64,000 bases of DNA. Origin: Eutypa lata. Lineage: Eukaryota; Ascomycota; Sordariomycetes; Xylariales; Diatrypaceae. The DNA lies in the NCBI GenBank assembly GCA_022661535.1, contig JAKULF010000004.1:5022001-5086000 (forward strand), written 5' to 3'. Both the position numbers and the translations under genes were made by a program. The notes under the pieces are model-generated. The model was not told where the DNA came from. It saw only the letters and a program-made list of their open reading frames with translations, and made no database searches. Positions 58,401 to 64,000 of this stretch are shown here, piece after piece (positions within the stretch are counted from its first letter, which is position 1; each line of letters begins with the position of its first letter).

Positions 58401-59942
58401 GCGATCAACGAGCTTCGGCTAGTCCTAGGTCGTCTTGAATATTTAGGAAAGTCGTATGCGGCAAGATGAAATGCCCTTAGAAACAACGTGTCCCCCTTTT
58501 TATTTGATGCAGAAACAAGAGGGCAATGATAATGGGACTACGGGGGGGGGGAAGTTCCACAGGATCTTATGTCGATCATATATCCCATTGGTGCATGAGG
58601 CGATCACCTGTGCACACACTTCCCGTGCCAACACAGATCTTCGAAACTATATGTGCTTAGACAACATATGGTAGTCCTAACCAGCCAATCACGGCACTAC
58701 TTATATTTTACATAAAGTTCACTTGTTGAAGTCTGCACACCATTTTGTGATTCCAGCACTCCAATTTCTCTCTTAACTTATCAAAGTCTCTTTTCCTTCC
58801 CTACTCGGTCCAGCAATGTCAAAAAGCTTTTAGCCAGCTAGAAGAGGAAGTTCACGCGCATACATCTGTTTCCGAATCATGTATATCCACGTCAACTTTG
58901 AAAATGTATATTCCTAGCTACCTGATTGGCTCTGCTGTCTACTTTCTATCAAGTACCACTTAACCCCGAGCTGCAAAGTTCTCGATTTAGCTCAGCGGGA
59001 AGAAGCACGTAATTAATTCCAAAGACGAGACCAGACAATACAGTGACTCCACGCTGCACGTGTGACGTGGCTGAGCGCGCCTCCCGGGGATTTCCGGCAT
59101 CGGGACACTAGGGGGTCTAACTAACGCCGTGTTTGCACCAATCCGCCCTGCGTCCTTTGTGTGTGATTCTCTACTCGCTCAATATATCATATCCATCCAT
59201 AGATCCCCGGGTTTTTACCTGACTACTTCAGTTTCGGCTTGCATGGTGGCTCTAATGGCTTCGGCTTGGGGCCATGTCCAGACGGGTTGCCTGACTGTAA
59301 AGGAGGTAGAGTACCCTCGCGTTTGCTAACGGGCGGCGCCGTGATGGACGCCCACTGGAAATTGGGGAGATTACTGCCGCCATTGCCTCCTCGTGATGAC
59401 ATGTTGATGAGATGCTTGTCCTGTCTTCCGTGTTGTGCGTATTCCCAGATGCCGGGAAATATTCTGCTTCTAATATTGTGTGAACTTTGTGTGAGGGTAG
59501 AAGACGGGAAACATGGTTTGGCTAGTTCCTAGCGAATTTTGAAAGAATTTATAGCCATTTCTTTTCTCGGTGTTCAGTCCTAGTCATCAGAGGAATTCGT
59601 GAATAACAGCGAGTGAGCAGTGTTGTAGTGAATTTCGACTGCCTGTTGTGGTTGTGTAGCATGTTCGTAATAAGGGGCTAATATCGTCGAGCATAACCGA
59701 TGGTGTTGATGCATCACTCTCGAAAATGTTACGCTCTGATTCAAAGGTGAATGCACACAGTATGATATTAATGCTGCTGATGAACGAGTTTACGAAAGAA
59801 AAATACCTTGCAACCTGTGAATGACGTATGCTCATCGGAAGAGGGCAATAGACTCTTACTCACAACATGCCAGAAAAGAAGGAGAGCAGGCAATCATGAA
59901 TATTACTTCTAAATATTATTAGTATCTACCTAAGATGATGGC
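55474..59942. other. 4.5-kb gene-poor region
   Basis: No supported gene on either strand; open frames at 57170-57640, 58275-58674 and 59129-59532 show no family features. A TTTC/T-run microsatellite is at 56819-56857. The last 400 bp are AT-rich and flank the dehydrogenase gene's 3' end. Confidence 0.55.
56819..56857. repeat. TTTC microsatellite and T run
   Basis: Four TTTC-type units run into about 25 T residues on the plus strand. Read on the minus strand it is an A-rich tail and could mark the 3' end of a retroposed copy, but no copy was recognised. Confidence 0.8.
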
Positions 59943-61155
59943 TTACATTTTGCTTGGCATCCTCATGCCACCATCAAGTCTCAATACCGTCCCGTTGAGC
60001 ATTACATTCTCAATGCTTTGCCGGACTAGTTGTGCGAACTCCTCTGGCTTCCCTGCTCTCCGCGGGAACTCCATAGCCTTTTCCAAGCTTCGCTTGACCT
60101 TCTCGGACATCATCGCAGTCATCCGGGATTCAAAGAGACTGGGCGCAATGGTCACGACGCGGATACCATACCGAGCTAGATCTCTTGCTAGAGGGAGAGT
60201 CATTGCCGTCACGGCGCCCTTGCTAGCCGAATAAGAGACCTGTCCCTTCTGGCCATCAAACGCAGCCGAAGAAGCTACCATGACCACGATGCCGCGCTCC
60301 TGATCTTCCCCCACGGGCTCCACCTTGGCCAGGTGCACGAGGCATTGTCGGACTAGGTCGATTGTGCCTCTCAGATTGACATTCATAACAAAGTCAAAAT
60401 CATCTAGATTGAATGCATCACCGTTGCGGTCAAGGATCTAGAAGAGAAAATAGGTTAGAGTCTTCATTTTACAGTTCTGCTTCTATGCCACGGAAGTTAC
60501 AACAAGAGAGAAGCAAAGGAAGATTCGAGAGAGGAAAAGGAAGCCCCACTGTAGCCGGAGTTGAGACACCGGCAGCTGGAACCACGCCGGCCAATGGCTT
60601 GCCGGTTTCCTTGATCCAGTCCACGGCCCCCGCGACGGCAGCAGTAATGCTTTCGGTCTCTAGGACATTGCACTCGAAGAACCTAGCGACGCCTTTGGGG
60701 AGGTTCGAGACTAATTCTGCGCCATTTTCCGCATTCAAATCCAATATCGCGACGTGGCCACCATTCCTGCATATTTCCTCTACGCAGGCTTGGCCGAGTC
60801 CGGATGCGCTACGTTCACAATCAGCTGTTGGTTAGCCGTTTGGGATAAATAGTACGCAATCGGAGCAACGGGTAAAATGAGCTGCAAGAAGATTTATTTC
60901 TGGAAGGTAAGATAGGCAGGCACGCTTTTAGATGGGAAAATCTGCTATTAGGCGTGCGGGCATATACGGGATCATTTGGCTGTATTTGGGGGGTGATTTG
61001 TCTCTAGTGAAGAAGATGCAATACTTCTTGACCATTCGCATTGCATTACGTTGGCAGGGTTGGGCTAGGAGGGATGGAAAAGGGAGAATGTGGAGAGAAT
61101 GAATGGTTTATGCATACCCGCCCGATATTACGAAAGTCCTGCCTTCGATTTTCAT
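59943..61155 (-). CDS. Short-chain dehydrogenase, HSD10-like
   Basis: Exons 61155-61118, 60808-60550 and 60437-59943 encode 263 residues. Intron 1 is long (309 bp, GTATGC/GTAG) and is needed to complete the nucleotide-binding glycine loop: MKIEGRTFVISGG joins ASGLGQAC. Intron 2 (112 bp) has the weak donor GTGGGG and TCTAG. LDLNAENG is the NAD-selecting Asp, the Ser pair in VMVASSAAF (about 155) and YSASK (Tyr about 168, Lys about 172) are catalytic. The sequence resembles 17-beta-hydroxysteroid dehydrogenase 10 / 3-hydroxyacyl-CoA dehydrogenase type 2, which oxidises branched or short acyl-CoAs and steroids, often in mitochondria. All catalytic residues are kept. Substrate inferred only. Confidence 0.9.
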
Positions 61156-62322
61156 ATTTGGATAACGCGGCGTTTCGTGAATGGAATCAATTTCGACTTA
61201 TGATATCCTCAGGAGCACATCCGGATCGTCAAATCAATAGGTAACGTTCGTCAATCAGCAGGATCACCATGACTTCAAGTTGGTTTCACACCTGCAACTT
61301 GACGTCGTTTTATGAGCCTATGAGTGTATGATGAGCCTCGGTATCCATCGGTAAGTCGGTCTCTAAATATGCAACTAGTAAATAACAGGTGATAACCCAA
61401 GCCTTACCAGAGGGGCCGTAACAGATTTCATGCATTTGCATGCACTTGCATGTGTTTAAAGAGGTTTATAGAATAACGGGTAGTTATCGTTTTCTGATTA
61501 CTCATTGGCTTGATTATCGATAAGATTTGGATTACTGTTGGTGCAGGTGGTGCAGGTGGTGCATGAATTCATTCTTTTCCCCATTCACCTGAAAGAAACT
61601 TCCCCTCCGAACCCCTGATTCCATTTTAGCCAAAGAGCGGTGACAATGTGTTTGATGGCATATGGTCTTATGGACTGATCCGATACTCCACTTGCCCACC
61701 TTGCGGCTACACCGGGGGCCGCTCCCCTGGGCTTAGCGACCTCACTGCCAACTCACCGATAGATCGGATTATCTGGATTATCGGGGTTCCTGGCCCTCAT
61801 AGTGGAACCTCACCTAGTCATCGTAACCATTGACAGCGTGGCCGACGCATCTCGGTGGAGGCTGTGGAGTTTGGGCATCATCACCGCCGCCACTGAAAGG
61901 GCATCTAATGGAGTAAAACCTGACACCCCATGAGTCTAGAGTTCTCCATGGGCTGGTCGCCTCATTTTCGAAAGCTTCGAATGGGGGGAAGTTGTAGAAG
62001 CCTGTTGCCAGCCCGTCTATCTGCTTGCCTGCCAGCCAGCATCTGTGTCACCACACATCACGCATTCAGTCTAATCAGCCAAGTTGCATTAAGTTAACAA
62101 GAGAGAAAGATAGATTGTGTGTCTATGTATGAGCGATAGATACGTTGATGCATACATGTCACTCACTACATACGTAGAGTAGTCTCATTAGATGATATCA
62201 GCGTTCCTTAGGTTAGGGTCAATCTGAAACCAAGGACATCTTCTCTTTGTCAGCCTTTTTCTGTTGTTGACTTTGCCTCTTTTCATCATCATTATTTTCC
62301 CCTCGTTTCTCCCCCATAAGAG
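61156..62322. other. 1.2-kb intergenic region
   Basis: Divergent promoter region between the dehydrogenase and DUF6590 genes. A GGTGCAGGT repeat lies at 61539-61563. The last 60 bp before the DUF6590 start are CT-rich, typical of fungal promoters or leaders. Confidence 0.5.
61539..61563. repeat. GGTGCAGGT 9-bp repeat, nearly three units
   Basis: Two full GGTGCAGGT units and a third truncated to GGTGCA. It is a short tandem repeat in non-coding DNA. Confidence 0.7.
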
Positions 62323-64000
62323 ATGGGGAAAGGCGATCAATCTACTTTAAAAAGCGACTCAGGTTACGGGGATGATGCGTCGGTATCGTCTCACACTTCC
62401 TCCCAAACTCATCCCCTTTGTAAGGAGAATCTGTTCTGGCTCGTACCTGGCCACCCTCCGATGTTGTTGCTCGTTCCAAAGTGCTAACGAAATGTCCTCA
62501 GCTCGTAAGGGATATGAGATTGGGCCGGCGTCCAACCTGCAAGTAGGCGATGTGAGTATGGCTTCTTCTCAGTGGTGGTCGGTGATGGTGATGGGGGGAA
62601 CTTCACCCGCAACCTTTCGCCTAGGACTGAGCATGCTAAACGGTTATCGAATTCTAGGTCTTCGAGTTTCTCTGGGCTGACGCTTCCGAGTTCGAGTGGG
62701 AATGGAAATGTCTCGGCTACACCCGATTTATAGTCCTCCGCCACAGCGACACCTTTCCTCACCACTGCGTTTGCATGTCAGTAAGCGATCGTTCCATAAC
62801 ACAGCACTCAGTTCCGTCATGCATTCTAGCTATCCATCCACCTATCCTGCCCGTTAGGCTTTTTGATGATAACACCCACAAGTCTCATCTTCACTATTCA
62901 GACCGCTCGCTGTCAATTCTTCAATAAATCCTGCCATGAAGGCATTTTCCCTTTCTTTTCTTCTTCCAAAGCTGGAATAGCTTCTCTTTCATCATGAGTT
63001 TCCTTTCTTCTCCCTTACATTGTCGCCTATTATTTTATCTCAGAACACTAGAACTAACCACCGAGCGATCTTTGCGATGTCTCCAGACCGATCTCGGTAG
63101 GCACCAAGCATGATTTCGCCAAGCCCGGTATCGACCACTTCCAGCAGGGGTTTGTGTTCGCCAACGGAGACCGCAACCCGGGGTGCGAGCAGCCAGGCGG
63201 CGGTCCGAAGCTCCCTTATTCGCCCGTGGGTATCGAGTTGCGCCCAGGCAGGCTTCGTGTAAAGGAGGATTCACGCGCCAACTACGCCGATACCATCGAC
63301 GTCGATGGCGACGCCCAGGTGATGGTAGTCGGAGATGTCGCCATGTACTTCGACCGTGTCCGACGGAACGTCAACCGCGCTTCCATGCGCCAGGTCCTGC
63401 GCAAAGCCCTCGAGGAGTATCGCAAAAACGGCAAAGTTGGGAGCGGAGCCGGAGGTAGCGGCAGCAACAACAACGACGGAGGCGCTCCTGCTACCTACCC
63501 AGACGCCAATTCGCCCGGCCGCCCCGCCTCGCTGTCCGCTGGAGCGCTTCCCATGATCCACGAATCCGGATCGATGGTCAGCTTGATCCAACCTGTGATG
63601 GACCGCAAGGGCTCTATCACGCCCTCGCCCAGCGGGGCGCTACTAGGCGACAGGTCTGACAGCGAGTGTGAACTGCTAGAGCAGCGGGCGGCCAGTCCGA
63701 CGAAAGGAGGCTCAAGGGAACGGTCGAACCGAGAGAGACGGGACCGCGACCGGGATCGAGATCGAGATCGGGAACTGCATCGAGAACACTCGCACCGGAG
63801 GAGGCAATCATCGGTATCACAGCATCCGCCACAGCACCAGCAGCAGTACAGGCCATCGAGCGTGATGGAGATTTCGCGACCGATGCGTGGAGCGACGGGG
63901 CCGGGCGCGACCCCTCCCCTAGCGGCACCCCCGCCCCCACCATCCGACCACCCGGATTACGATCTCCGGTCGATGCACAACGTCGCAATGGCCGGTTTGA
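62323..64000 (+). CDS. DUF6590-domain protein, 3' part beyond window
   Basis: Exons 62323-62419, 62502-62551, 62658-62776 and 63087 to beyond 64000 give at least 393 residues. Donors are GTAAGG, GTGAGT and GTCAGT; the last is unusual but its use restores the family motif HHCVCI-PISVG. The protein opens MGKGDQSTLKSDSGYGDD. The DUF6590 order follows: VGDVFEFLWAD, YTRFIVLRHSD, HHCVCIPISV, KHDFAKPGIDH, then a VGIELR strand, KEDSRANYADTIDV and VMVVGDV. DUF6590 is a common fungal domain of unknown role. After the domain comes a disordered tail with ERRDRDRDRD-type charge repeats and Gln/Pro-rich stretches. The end is cut by the window edge. Confidence 0.8.

Noticed and set aside
26081..61155. Secondary-metabolite gene cluster (flavoenzyme, MFS, P450, SDR)
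   Set aside because: The genes are scattered over 35 kb among housekeeping genes and no PKS, NRPS, terpene synthase or similar core is present.

Overview
The window looks like nuclear DNA of a filamentous ascomycete (Pezizomycotina). The introns are short (mostly 48-110 bp) with GTAAGT-type donors and CTAAC/CTGAC branch sites. The gene families are typical of moulds: two HET-domain proteins, an Alt a 1-like secreted protein, an allantoate-permease-type MFS carrier, a benzoate-hydroxylase-like P450 and a DUF6590 protein. Class is not certain; Sordariomycetes or Leotiomycetes would fit. No virus, CRISPR, rRNA or bacterial operon was seen. Exon structures below were worked out by hand from splice signals, frame continuity and family motifs.

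Layout. The left edge holds the 5' part of a KIN4-like protein kinase (minus strand). About 15 kb of gene-poor, repeat-scarred DNA follows (1.5-16.4 kb). It contains two halves of a tRNA-Gly(TCC) gene 5.3 kb apart, a further full-length tRNA-Gly copy inside the gap, a decayed SNF2-helicase fragment and a 15-bp minisatellite. From 16.6 to 25.2 kb come a nicotinamide-riboside-kinase-like protein, two small secreted proteins (Alt a 1-like and ML-domain) and a HET protein with a helical N-terminal region. From 26 to 38.6 kb come a BBE-type flavoenzyme, an SRR1-like protein, a BTB protein, a small secreted protein tail-to-tail with a second HET protein, and a broken SET-domain gene. From 39 to 53 kb the gene content is more conserved: MFS transporter, ROK1 RNA helicase, polyol (xylitol/sorbitol) dehydrogenase, GH2 beta-mannosidase and a Rab4-like GTPase. 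A P450, a 4.5-kb gene-poor gap, an HSD10-like short-chain dehydrogenase and the start of a DUF6590 protein fill the right end.

How they may work together. The conserved genes do general jobs: cell-cycle kinase, ribosome biogenesis, endosomal traffic, fatty-acid or steroid oxidation. The transporter, polyol dehydrogenase and beta-mannosidase could serve plant-sugar use, but they are separately transcribed and this is inference. The HET, secreted-protein and broken-gene stretch has the character of accessory, fast-evolving DNA. No biosynthetic cluster core (PKS, NRPS or terpene synthase) is present. The most unusual structure is the tRNA-Gly gene apparently split in its anticodon loop by a 5.3-kb insertion that itself carries another tRNA-Gly copy.
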